This document shows, piece by piece, positions 16,418-23,464 of a stretch of DNA of 60,345 nt. The stretch is from positions 1 to 60,345 of the IMG/VR virus record IMGVR_UViG_3300027861_000031. One strand, written 5' to 3'. Both the position numbers and the translations under genes were made by a program. Under the pieces are notes generated by a model that was not told the origin of the DNA, searched no databases, and saw nothing but the letters and a program-made list of their open reading frames with translations. Source of the DNA: a virus. Each line of letters starts with the position of its first letter. The stretch's first letter is position 1.

Positions 16418-16545
16418 AAACGTTAGTAGTTTAATAAAAAACGCTTCCCCGAGGGATAGAGATGCGGCTGGGATTCCCGTCTAACGTTTTCCTGTAAGCC
16501 CTTGTAAACTCAAGGCTATAACCTCCTGAATAGGGGGTTTTTTTT
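16418..16545 (+). ncRNA. structured tRNA-like small RNA
   Basis: No protein fits this stretch, yet it has promoter, structure and terminator. AAACGTTAG (16418-16426) pairs with CTAACGTTT (16481-16489). As in a tRNA, the 5' strand is followed by TA and a D-arm-like stem GTTT/AAAC (16429-16442). In place of an anticodon arm there is a short hairpin (CTTCCC, loop CGA, GGG..AG). A T-arm-like segment with loop TGGGATT, but a C-C mismatch, precedes the 3' strand. No CCA follows. A second hairpin, AGCCCTTG/CAAGGCT (16497-16517), and a terminator complete a roughly 128-base RNA. Pairing is by eye. Confidence 0.6.
16520..16545 (+). terminator. Rho-independent terminator
   Basis: AACCTCC (16520-16526) pairs with GGGGGTT (16533-16539) around a six-base loop, followed by an uninterrupted T run to 16545. 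It ends the small RNA and separates it from the next transcription unit, whose promoter begins 20 bases later. Confidence 0.85.
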
Positions 16546-16563
16546 CGCCCAAATTTCTATCAA

Positions 16564-16577
16564 AGTGTGGTATTATA
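16564..16577 (+). promoter_or_regulatory. extended -10 promoter for the KTSC-RlaP unit
   Basis: AGTGTGGTATTATA, with -10 TATTAT at 16571-16576, lies just after the terminator. It would drive 16.6 kb onward, the start of the RNA-repair island. Confidence 0.6.
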
Positions 16578-16697
16578 TAGTATGGTTGAGATTAATAAAG
16601 ATTATAAATTCATAGGAGTAGATATGGCAGAAGGTTAGACAAGACAGTAATTCAAGTTACAGATTTAGTAAAAACAGAGTCATCTAATGTTAATGAA

Positions 16698-16928
16698 GTG
16701 GCGTATTGTGACAATTCAAACACAGCTTTTGTATCGTTTAAGAACGGTTCTTTGTATCGATATGAGGGCGTTAGTCGTGAAGACTTTGAAACTCTCAGAA
16801 ATGCAGAGTCTGTCGGTAAGTATTTAGGAGCTATATTTTTAAAGAAAGGCTTTGAATATCAAAAACTTGAAAATGCTGAGCTGCTAGATATTTCTTTAGG
16901 TTTTAAAGAAGAAACAGAAGAGGGCTAG
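16698..16928 (+). CDS. KTSC-domain protein, apparent frameshift at its start
   Basis: Residues 1-50 match the small KTSC domain (named for its lysyl-tRNA-synthetase-C-terminal association): FVSFKNGSLYRYEGV, then a helix ending AESVGKYL. The only in-frame start codon (GTG, 16698) has no Shine-Dalgarno and cuts the first strand. An ATG with strong TAGGAG lies upstream at 16624 but opens a four-codon frame (Met-Ala-Glu-Gly-stop). Adding one A in GAAGG at 16631-16635 would give a continuous 102-residue protein. The gene may be decayed, frameshifted by design, or miscalled. Function of the domain is poorly known. Confidence 0.6.
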   Translation: MAYCDNSNTAFVSFKNGSLYRYEGVSREDFETLRNAESVGKYLGAIFLKKGFEYQKLENAELLDISLGFKEETEEG

Positions 16929-16936
16929 GATAAAAG

Positions 16937-17737
16937 ATGAATATTCATTCTCAAGATAAAAAATTCTTAGAAAAGCTTAAAGAGATGAGTTTCATGCGTG
17001 TGCGTGTAGGTTCACACCTATACGATATGAACGGTAAAGATTCTGACATAGATTATCTTTATTTGTATGTGAAACCAAAAGAACTTGCGAATAGCTTCTC
17101 TTGGGAGCACCACCAGCTACAATTTAAAGAGGATGGGATTGATCATAATTTCACAGACTTGCATTCGTTTATTCGTAATATTATGACAGGTGATTCTACT
17201 ATTAACTTTGAAGCGCTTCATTCAGAAGAGTTCAAGAACAACCCTAAAGTAAAATTCTTATATGAGAATCGTAAGTGGTTCTACTCATACAATATCATTA
17301 GGTCTTATCTTGGTCTGTCTCGTAGAGACCTTAAGATGTGTACAAAAGTTAGACCAAAAGTGGATGGAATAAACCACAAGAAACTTTACCATGCGTGCCG
17401 TGGCATGAGAGCGGCAGAACATCTAATGAAAGGCGCTTATGAAAATGTTGTGTCTGATATGTTATTTTCTAAGTACTTAAGAGAGATTAAAGACGGTAAG
17501 ATATTAAAATATGAAGCTAGAGAACTCATTAAAGCTACAGATAACTGTATAGGACACACTAGAGAAGAACTTAATAAAAAGTTTGAAGACGGACTAATAC
17601 CAAGGGTTATGAGTGTATATTATATGGAATTATTAGATGTCTGGTTGAAAGGTTTTACTAACCAACACCAAAAACATTTTGACTTTGATTGTCGTTATTT
17701 TTACAACGCTCTTGAGGAGGGTATTAAATATGATTAA
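16937..17737 (+). CDS. RlaP-type nucleotidyltransferase (first copy)
   Basis: A 266-residue protein of the RlaP group (RNA-repair-associated DNA polymerase beta family). The pol-beta signature is clear: VGSHLYD at residues 24-30 and DSDIDYLYLYV at 35-45, where Asp37 and Asp39 would bind catalytic metal. Family members occur with RNA ligases and are predicted to add nucleotides to RNA ends during repair. AAGATG start follows GGAT; the gene overlaps the next by eight bases. A longer relative lies at 23.9 kb. Confidence 0.75.
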   Translation: MNIHSQDKKFLEKLKEMSFMRVRVGSHLYDMNGKDSDIDYLYLYVKPKELANSFSWEHHQLQFKEDGIDHNFTDLHSFIRNIMTGDSTINFEALHSEEFKNNPKVKFLYENRKWFYSYNIIRSYLGLSRRDLKMCTKVRPKVDGINHKKLYHACRGMRAAEHLMKGAYENVVSDMLFSKYLREIKDGKILKYEARELIKATDNCIGHTREELNKKFEDGLIPRVMSVYYMELLDVWLKGFTNQHQKHFDFDCRYFYNALEEGIKYD

Positions 17738-18356
17738 TCCATTTAAATATGTGCCGGTTAGAACTAACCAATATCTCTACGGCAAAGATTTTTTGGAGAC
17801 TAGATGGGGTATTGTTATCTATGAGGCTAACTATGAAATAAAGCCATTGGGAGCTGTAGCTTTAGTTCCTAAAGACACTTATAAAAAAATTAAAGCTTTT
17901 TTAAAGCCCGTTGAAGGGCAGTACGAGTGGCAAAAGATGACGGACGGTGTTACCAAAGCAATGGATGTTTATATAAAAGATGCTGATAAATATCAACATC
18001 CTATCGGTATTGATAGAGATAGTCTTGTTAAACTACATAAGCATGTTGCAGATCAATGGAAAGAAAGAATCTCTCACTCCAGCGGCTATACTTTGTTGCA
18101 ATATAACGTTAGAGCATCGTTTTTTAGAAGTGGCTTTTTAAGACAAATGGTTAGTCATAGCGACTGGTATGAAGCTCCGCTAAAACCTCATAGATATGGT
18201 GGAGAAGAATTCACCAAAACTACCTATTTAAAATATTTTATGGCTCACTACGGTTCGATAGTTTATTGTAAAGTTATGAACTTTTTCAATCGTAAAAAGA
18301 TCGCAAAAGATAAGGCTGAGCAACTAGCAAAACATAAGAGTGGCTTCTATGATTAA
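17730..18356 (+). CDS. hypothetical protein in the RNA-repair island
   Basis: A 208-residue protein of unrecognised family. The ATG at 17730 is chosen because GAGGAGGGT lies before it. The sequence has many Tyr, Lys and His residues, including a conserved-looking RSGFLRQMVSHSDWYEAP stretch (about 130-147), but no enzyme motif I can name. Tight overlaps with RlaP upstream and the next gene suggest a shared job. Confidence 0.6.
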   Translation: MINPFKYVPVRTNQYLYGKDFLETRWGIVIYEANYEIKPLGAVALVPKDTYKKIKAFLKPVEGQYEWQKMTDGVTKAMDVYIKDADKYQHPIGIDRDSLVKLHKHVADQWKERISHSSGYTLLQYNVRASFFRSGFLRQMVSHSDWYEAPLKPHRYGGEEFTKTTYLKYFMAHYGSIVYCKVMNFFNRKKIAKDKAEQLAKHKSGFYD

Positions 18357-18627
18357 TCCAGAAGATATTGCTGAAAATGTTGCTGAAGGTATTAGAAACA
18401 TATTGAGCCTCAATCTTGGTAAAAAATCAGACGAAGAAAGATGCGTTAACATTAAAGGACAGGTAGACGCCTTTCTTTTTGATTTTATGTATGTTAATAG
18501 ATTAGCAAAAGTGCCAATAGTTAGGGTTGTAAATGAAGGTCCGTTCATTACAATTAATTTTTTCGATAAAGAGGATAACCGATTAGAATCAGTACCAGAT
18601 ATGATTAAATATATGGAATTAGAATAA
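18349..18627 (+). CDS. hypothetical protein
   Basis: A 92-residue alpha/beta protein; the ATG at 18349 overlaps the previous gene by eight bases. Helix at residues 4-20, strands near 60-75. No family recognised. Ends one base before an extended -10 promoter. Confidence 0.55.
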   Translation: MINPEDIAENVAEGIRNILSLNLGKKSDEERCVNIKGQVDAFLFDFMYVNRLAKVPIVRVVNEGPFITINFFDKEDNRLESVPDMIKYMELE

Positions 18628-18640
18628 CTGTGGTATTATA
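18628..18640 (+). promoter_or_regulatory. extended -10 promoter
   Basis: CTGTGGTATTATA with -10 TATTAT at 18634-18639. It lies between two genes, 36 bases before the small HTH gene, leaving room for a short leader with AAAGGAGAT. It would also transcribe the structured leader and the Rnl2 gene. Confidence 0.6.
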
Positions 18641-18675
18641 CGATACCAAACTAATTAGTCACAAAGGAGATTATC

Positions 18676-18855
18676 ATGGCTAAAAATAACACTCTTCGCA
18701 ACGCAGGAAAAGCTTTCACAACAAATGAGGAAGCAATTCTTCTCAGTAGCGCAGGTCTTCTACCTGCAACCCAAATTGCTCTTAAGCTTGGTCGTACAGT
18801 AAAAGCTGTCCGTCGTAAAGCTGAAAAATTTGGACTACTTTTAACAGTTAAGTAA
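18676..18855 (+). CDS. small SANT/Myb-like HTH protein
   Basis: A 59-residue protein with a strong AAAGGAGAT site. Residues 14-54 have the pattern of SANT/Myb-like helix-turn-helix domains common in phages: FTTNEEAILL, then ATQIALKLGRTVKAVRRKA, where TVKAVRRKA is the recognition helix. It probably binds DNA and may regulate transcription in this region; direct evidence is lacking. It has its own promoter and is followed by a structured RNA leader. Confidence 0.65.
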   Translation: MAKNNTLRNAGKAFTTNEEAILLSSAGLLPATQIALKLGRTVKAVRRKAEKFGLLLTVK

Positions 18856-18942
18856 CAAAGTGTGGATAGGACGCATTTCCACATTGGGTCGTCCGTGGTG
18901 ATAAGTGGGATTTAGGTCACCGTTATTAAAAAAGGAGAAAAC
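18856..18942 (+). promoter_or_regulatory. structured leader with predicted pseudoknot before the Rnl2 gene
   Basis: TGTGGA (18861-18866) pairs with TCCACA (18878-18883). Inside that loop GGACG (18869-18873) can pair with CGTCC (18890-18894), giving an H-type pseudoknot. A third stem, GGTGA (18897-18901) with TCACC (18917-18921), extended by G-T pairs, follows. The Shine-Dalgarno AAAGGAGAA comes ten bases later. A translation control element, ligand- or protein-binding site, or a small RNA are all possible. Confidence 0.5.
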
Positions 18943-19956
18943 ATGGACTTTACAAGATATCAATCAATAGATAATTCTTACAGGCTTAAAACAATTGGCT
19001 ATATTCAGGAAGGACTTCCAGGCGCTACTTTTGTAGTTCAAGAGAAGATTCACGGCTCGAACTTCGGTGCTTTCACTGACGGTGAAGAAGTTAAGTTTGG
19101 CAAGATAGGTTCCTTTCTAAAAGAAGGCGATAGTTTCTATAACTATGAAGTTAACGTTGATATTGCAGAATACTCTCGTAAGATTAAAGAAATGTTTGAA
19201 TTTGCAAAGAGAGGGCATCCTCATATAAAACAATTAGAAATTCGTGGTGAAATTTGTGGCGGTTCATACCCTCATCCTGACGTTGAAAAAGTGGCTGGAG
19301 TTAGTAGGGTTCAAAGTGAAGTATTGTATAGCCCAAATATTCATGTTTTAGCGTTTGATATTAAAATTGATGGCGAGTTTGTAAATATGAATGTTTTTAC
19401 TACATTGTGTGAACAGTTTGATATTCCTTACTTACCACTTCTTTTTAAAGGTACTTTGGAAGAATGTCTAAACTATTCAAATGAATACCCACCACACCTA
19501 CCAGGACTTTTAGGATTACCTCCTATTGAAGATAATGTGTGTGAAGGTAACGTTATTAAACCACTAATAACTGCTAGATTTGATAACGGTAAGCGAGTTG
19601 TTGTTAAAAACAAAAACGCTAAATTCTCAGAGAAGTCTGGTCAAAAAGGTACTCCACAATCTAAAGACCCAGTTCCTCAACATGTTATGGATATGATGGA
19701 AAAGGGTAGCATATACGTGTGTGAGAATAGACTCAAAAACGTTTTATCTCACATCGGTGGGGTTCAGCAAAATGAGTTTGGTAAAATCCTAGGATTAATG
19801 TCTAAAGATGTTATTGAAGATTTTGTTAAAGATGAGCCAGAATTTCTAGAAATGGATAGGAAAGAGCGTAAAGAAGTAACTCGATTCTTAAACGGTAAGA
19901 TCGGCTTTCTAATTAGAGGTAACTTTTCCAATATCATTGATGGAACTTACTGTTGA
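18943..19956 (+). CDS. rnl2: Rnl2-family RNA ligase
   Basis: A 337-residue ATP-dependent RNA ligase like T4 Rnl2, which seals 3'-OH/5'-phosphate nicks in double-stranded RNA. All nucleotidyltransferase motifs are visible: motif I EKIHGSN at 34-40 with Lys35 as the adenylated residue, motif III RGEI at 101-104, motif IV CEGNVIKP at 200-207, motif V VVKNKNAKFSEK at about 220-231. The length and the C-terminal helical domain (RLKNVLSHIG, FGKILGLM) also match T4 Rnl2. Good AAAGGAGAA site after a structured leader. Confidence 0.9.
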   Translation: MDFTRYQSIDNSYRLKTIGYIQEGLPGATFVVQEKIHGSNFGAFTDGEEVKFGKIGSFLKEGDSFYNYEVNVDIAEYSRKIKEMFEFAKRGHPHIKQLEIRGEICGGSYPHPDVEKVAGVSRVQSEVLYSPNIHVLAFDIKIDGEFVNMNVFTTLCEQFDIPYLPLLFKGTLEECLNYSNEYPPHLPGLLGLPPIEDNVCEGNVIKPLITARFDNGKRVVVKNKNAKFSEKSGQKGTPQSKDPVPQHVMDMMEKGSIYVCENRLKNVLSHIGGVQQNEFGKILGLMSKDVIEDFVKDEPEFLEMDRKERKEVTRFLNGKIGFLIRGNFSNIIDGTYC

Positions 19957-20165
19957 AAATTAAACTATACAGACATACCGTAAAAAAGACGGAATACTTA
20001 CATAAATCTAGCGGTCACAGTCCTAGGTATTACTATCACCAAACTAATTGGGATTCAATATCTACATACGTCCCAGGTCTAGACTATGAAATAGTACTGA
20101 CTGAGGAAAAAGAAATTGAGGTTGCAGAAAAATGCATCAGAAGAAAGAAAAATGAAAAAAGTTGA
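19953..20165 (+). CDS. hypothetical basic protein
   Basis: A 70-residue protein starting at TTG that overlaps the ligase stop (TTGA). Lys-, Arg-, His- and Tyr-rich at the N-terminus. No family recognised. The start is inferred from coupling and is uncertain. Confidence 0.5.
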   Translation: MKIKLYRHTVKKTEYLHKSSGHSPRYYYHQTNWDSISTYVPGLDYEIVLTEEKEIEVAEKCIRRKKNEKS

Positions 20166-20727
20166 ATGTAAAAACCCTAGAGTTACCGAATTAAAGAAAG
20201 GTGATACTAGGAGACATATCAACGCCACTAGCTTTAAAAAGATCATGAAAAACGGTTTAAAATACTGTGCTTGGTGCGGTGAAAATAGAGTGACAGGTAG
20301 AAGAAAATACTGCAATGACGCCTGTAGAGATAACTGCTATGCGTTTTGTATGCCTCAAAAAGAACACGGCTTAGAGTACCACCTTCAGTCTCAAGACTTC
20401 AAATGCGCTGACTGTGCCTTTGACTATAGACAGACGATGGATAAAATGGATGCAGCCTACAAAAAGAGAAATCTAGTAGGATGGAGTGAAAGTAAATTAG
20501 CCGCCAACCCTTGGTATTTTGGTAGACTTAAAAACCTAGTAGAAAAAGAGTTTGGTAGAAAGAAAAAGCCAGAGGTTGATCATATTGTACCAATAGCCTT
20601 AGGTGGAGACGTAGTTGGTTTCGATAACCATCAAGTCCTTTGCTATGAATGTCATAAAAACAAAACCAAGACCGATATAGGAGATATAGCCAAACATAGG
20701 CGAGAAAAAAATGAAGTCGAAGTTTAA
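20152..20727 (+). CDS. HNH endonuclease with zinc finger
   Basis: A 191-residue protein. A Cys-rich N-terminal module (CAWCG, then CNDACRDNC) is followed by a second pair (CADC), and the C-terminal 60 residues form an HNH nuclease: VDHIVPIALGG with catalytic His, then Asn-His in FDNHQVLC, and CHKNKTKTD. It is probably a free-standing homing endonuclease, though the family also includes packaging-associated and McrA-like nucleases. The ATG at 20152 overlaps the previous gene; its ribosome-binding site is weak. Confidence 0.75.
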   Translation: MKKVECKNPRVTELKKGDTRRHINATSFKKIMKNGLKYCAWCGENRVTGRRKYCNDACRDNCYAFCMPQKEHGLEYHLQSQDFKCADCAFDYRQTMDKMDAAYKKRNLVGWSESKLAANPWYFGRLKNLVEKEFGRKKKPEVDHIVPIALGGDVVGFDNHQVLCYECHKNKTKTDIGDIAKHRREKNEVEV

Positions 20728-21001
20728 ATACGGTGATAAAGTCCTTGCCGGACACCATAAGGGTAAGGTTGTTTCGGTTCGCTTTGTGAACAGCACATAT
20801 CTTTGCGCCGTCAGATTTGATGACTTAAAACTAATCCCTCGAGAGATGGAGTATGAAGAGTTTTATTTAAAGTTTCAGCACGAGTGGGATGAGGTTTGCC
20901 CAAGCTGTGGCGATAGATGGAATATCTCTAAATTTAGAATGCATGTATGGAAAGACTGTCTTAAATGTAAAAAAACTCAAGAGGAGCTTGAAAATGGTTA
21001 G
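20711..21001 (+). CDS. KOW/SH3-like plus zinc-ribbon protein
   Basis: A 96-residue protein: an SH3/KOW-like barrel at residues 1-45 (YGDKVLAGHHKGKVVSVRF) and a Cys4 zinc ribbon at about 62-87 (CPSCG, CLKC). This suggests RNA or ribosome contact but the function is not known. It overlaps both neighbours. Confidence 0.55.
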   Translation: MKSKFKYGDKVLAGHHKGKVVSVRFVNSTYLCAVRFDDLKLIPREMEYEEFYLKFQHEWDEVCPSCGDRWNISKFRMHVWKDCLKCKKTQEELENG

Positions 21002-21239
21002 ACAAAGATTAGTTGATCAGTGGCTACAAATGCAAGGCTGTCATACAGATATGGATGATGATATTATGTATACCGACAGTGAAGGTAAGCAAAAAATTAT
21101 CGGTCACTTAAACGGATACGAAATCACAAATAACAGTGACGGCTCCACCGATCTTCATGTTGACATCACAGCTCACCACAAGATTGAATTTCTAAATATT
21201 AAATGCGTTATAAGTAGAAATGGTGTGGAGGTTGAATGA
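20994..21239 (+). CDS. hypothetical protein
   Basis: An 81-residue protein. The ATG at 20994 with GAGGAG upstream is preferred to an in-frame ATG at 20889 deep in the previous gene. Beta-rich second half. No family recognised. Overlaps the next gene by four bases (ATGA). Confidence 0.55.
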   Translation: MVRQRLVDQWLQMQGCHTDMDDDIMYTDSEGKQKIIGHLNGYEITNNSDGSTDLHVDITAHHKIEFLNIKCVISRNGVEVE

Positions 21240-21565
21240 AAGAACCTCAAATTTATATAACAGACTGGAATCACTTTTATAAGTATTGTGACAAGAAGGC
21301 TAAGACTGCTGACTGTCGTATTAATAATAAAGGCTGGGGCAAGCTCAGAGAATATCACTTAGAAAACTATCTCAAAAGAGTGCAAAACCCTTACGGTTTT
21401 TTATTTAATATTAAGTTCAACTATAAATATTTATACAATAAAAACCAATGCTTATCTAAGTTTTTCCATAAATATTCAAGAATACGAAAAAAATCGTTTG
21501 ACTCCATAGGTAAATCTGTGGTAGAATTTCCATCATGGAAAGGTTTCTTAAGGAGGAACGATTGA
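21236..21565 (+). CDS. hypothetical basic protein
   Basis: A 109-residue Lys-, Tyr- and Asn-rich protein of unrecognised family. Its 3' end contains a promoter-like element and the Shine-Dalgarno of the next gene. Confidence 0.5.
   Translation: MKEPQIYITDWNHFYKYCDKKAKTADCRINNKGWGKLREYHLENYLKRVQNPYGFLFNIKFNYKYLYNKNQCLSKFFHKYSRIRKKSFDSIGKSVVEFPSWKGFLRRND
21516..21527 (+). promoter_or_regulatory. possible extended -10 promoter
   Basis: CTGTGGTAGAAT resembles the class consensus (TGTGGTATTAT) with two changes in the -10. It lies 35 bases ahead of the CCA-type nucleotidyltransferase, inside the preceding gene. Weak candidate. Confidence 0.3.
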
Positions 21566-22182
21566 ATTCTAAACTACAACATATATTCTACCTACTAGGT
21601 CTCCACTCTCCCAACAACTACTTGGTTGGCGGCTGCGTTAGAGACGGATTTTTAGGCGGCGATATTAAAGATTACGATATCGTTACAGACGTTCCTATGG
21701 ATGTGTCTAGAAAAACGCTTGAAGACTACGGTTGGAAGGTTAAAGAGTGTGGAGAGGCTTTTTTAGTTCTTAACGTTAGTAAGGATGGAGAGCAGTATGA
21801 AATCGCTAACTTTCGTAAGGAAGGTGTTTACCTGGACGGTAGAAGACCTGCCAACGTTGAGATCGGAACTATCGAAGAAGACGCTCAAAGAAGAGACTTT
21901 ACAATCAACGCCTTATATGAAAACCCTGTAACTGGTCAAATCTTGGACCCTACAGGCAAAGGCTTGTCTGACATTAAAAATAGAGTACTTAGATTCATCG
22001 GTAAACCTAAAGAACGTATTAAAGAAGACTACTTAAGAGTTTTTAGATTTTATCGATTTTTAGCTTGCAAAGAACTAGTCTCTGACGTAAAATCAATGAA
22101 AGCATGTAGGCAGTACTTTAATGAAGCTTACGAAAACACAACGCCTGAACGAGTTAGGCTAGAAATGGAAAGGATGATATGA
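21562..22182 (+). CDS. CCA-adding enzyme-like nucleotidyltransferase, head and neck only
   Basis: A 206-residue protein with class II tRNA nucleotidyltransferase motifs: LVGGCVRD (21-28), KDYDIVTDV (36-44, Asp37 and Asp39 metal ligands), RRDFTINAL (110-118), and the neck motif ERIKEDYLRVFRFYRF (151-166). CCA enzymes rebuild or repair the 3' CCA of tRNA. Full-length enzymes are about 400 residues; this one ends after the neck, and an HD domain like that at the C-terminus of E. coli Cca is encoded two genes downstream. The TTG at 21562 behind AAGGAGG is preferred to the ATG at 21535, which lacks one. Confidence 0.8.
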   Translation: MNSKLQHIFYLLGLHSPNNYLVGGCVRDGFLGGDIKDYDIVTDVPMDVSRKTLEDYGWKVKECGEAFLVLNVSKDGEQYEIANFRKEGVYLDGRRPANVEIGTIEEDAQRRDFTINALYENPVTGQILDPTGKGLSDIKNRVLRFIGKPKERIKEDYLRVFRFYRFLACKELVSDVKSMKACRQYFNEAYENTTPERVRLEMERMI

Positions 22183-22403
22183 GAAAGTATTTTACAAACA
22201 AAGGTTACCCTTTAACTTTAAATGATCTAGATGGCTGTAGGAGTCATTTAATCGAGATTGAAGAATTAGATATTGATGATATGGAAGTAAAAGTATCAGA
22301 CGTATCCAACGCCGTTAATCACGCTAGTCACTCTGATAAGTTGATATTTGAAGATGGGCTTCGTAAGGGTTTTTACTTACCTTATATTGAAAAGGGATAT
22401 TAA
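22179..22403 (+). CDS. hypothetical protein between the CCA-type and HD-Pnk genes
   Basis: A 74-residue protein overlapping both neighbours by one to four bases, so it is made in step with them. It is acidic with two probable helices. It does not look like the missing body domain of a CCA enzyme. No family recognised. Confidence 0.55.
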   Translation: MRKYFTNKGYPLTLNDLDGCRSHLIEIEELDIDDMEVKVSDVSNAVNHASHSDKLIFEDGLRKGFYLPYIEKGY

Positions 22404-23464
22404 TGGAATTCACAGTAGCAAATTTAGTTAAATGGTTCCAGCTTAAACACTCTAAGATTGTTAAGGCTATGATAGAGTCTAATCATCACTACGATGCAGA
22501 ATTTCTATTAAATCCTTATCATCTGGAAGGTGACGTATGGACTCATACTATGATGGTTGTATTAGAAGCTTCTAAACTAAAAAAGAAGCTGGATGGAAAT
22601 ATGTATAATCATGTTTTAGTATCAGCCTTACTTCACGATATTGGAAAACCCTTAGCTCGTAAGGTAAGTAAAGAGAAGAAGCGTGTGCATTTCTGGGGTC
22701 ATGAGCCGATCTCTGCCTTTCTTTGTATATCTATCTTAAAAGATATTGAGAAAGAGTTTAATATAAAATTAAACCATAGACTTATTATAGAAGCTATCGC
22801 AATGCATACGGATGTTTACAACGTTCCTAGAGAAAAACTGGCAGATAGGCTTATTAAAAACCAACCGTTAGCAGACCTATTAAGCTACTTATCTTCCGCA
22901 GACTACGCTGGGCGTTTTTTTGAAATGGGTGAAAGAGATATGGAACATATTGAAGTAAAACCTTCAAGTGGACTGTACGCACCAAAAGAAACCAAAGAAG
23001 TTGTTTGTATGATCGGATTACCTTGCTCTGGTAAAAGTACAGTTCTTAAGGATATGAAGGAGCAGCATGAAGGTTATGTTGTATTATCTCGAGACGATAT
23101 TGTAATGGAGCTTGGTCGCAGAACGTCTTTCAACCTTTCATACAATGAAGCGTTCAAATTAGTTGATCAGAAAGAAGTTGATAAAATGTTCCAAGGTCGT
23201 CGTAGTACTTATATTAAATTAGGATTAAACGTCATAATAGATATGACAAATATGGGGCGTAAGGCTCGTAGAAGGAATATGCAGGGCTTTAAAGACTATT
23301 ATAAGACAGCCCATGTATGTATGACTGACCTCGCCACGATTCGCCATAGAAACGAACACAGAGCCGGTAAGGTACTCCCTCAGCGTGTGTTTGAAAATAT
23401 GACTAATAGTTTCCAGCCGCCTTTGTATGATGAGTTTGATCATATTGATTGGACGATCACTTGA
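22403..23464 (+). CDS. HD-Pnk: HD phosphoesterase fused to 5' polynucleotide kinase
   Basis: A 353-residue RNA end-healing enzyme. Residues 1-185 are an HD domain: His48, His78-Asp79 (LLHDIGKP), His100 (WGH) and Asp167 (SSADYAG). Residues 198-353 are a T4 Pnk-type kinase: P-loop GLPCSGKS (205-212), SRDDI (229-233), and a lid region NEHRAGKVLPQRVFENM. The same fusion, HD-Pnk, is known from bacteria, where the HD part removes 2',3'-phosphates and the kinase phosphorylates 5'-OH ends, preparing breaks for ligation. The HD part may also cooperate with the headless CCA-type protein upstream (inference). Confidence 0.85.
   Translation: MEFTVANLVKWFQLKHSKIVKAMIESNHHYDAEFLLNPYHLEGDVWTHTMMVVLEASKLKKKLDGNMYNHVLVSALLHDIGKPLARKVSKEKKRVHFWGHEPISAFLCISILKDIEKEFNIKLNHRLIIEAIAMHTDVYNVPREKLADRLIKNQPLADLLSYLSSADYAGRFFEMGERDMEHIEVKPSSGLYAPKETKEVVCMIGLPCSGKSTVLKDMKEQHEGYVVLSRDDIVMELGRRTSFNLSYNEAFKLVDQKEVDKMFQGRRSTYIKLGLNVIIDMTNMGRKARRRNMQGFKDYYKTAHVCMTDLATIRHRNEHRAGKVLPQRVFENMTNSFQPPLYDEFDHIDWTIT

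Noticed and set aside
16418-16489. tRNA-like region, considered as an ordinary tRNA
   Set aside because: There is no seven-base anticodon loop, the D-loop lacks GG, the T-stem has a C-C mismatch, and no CCA follows.
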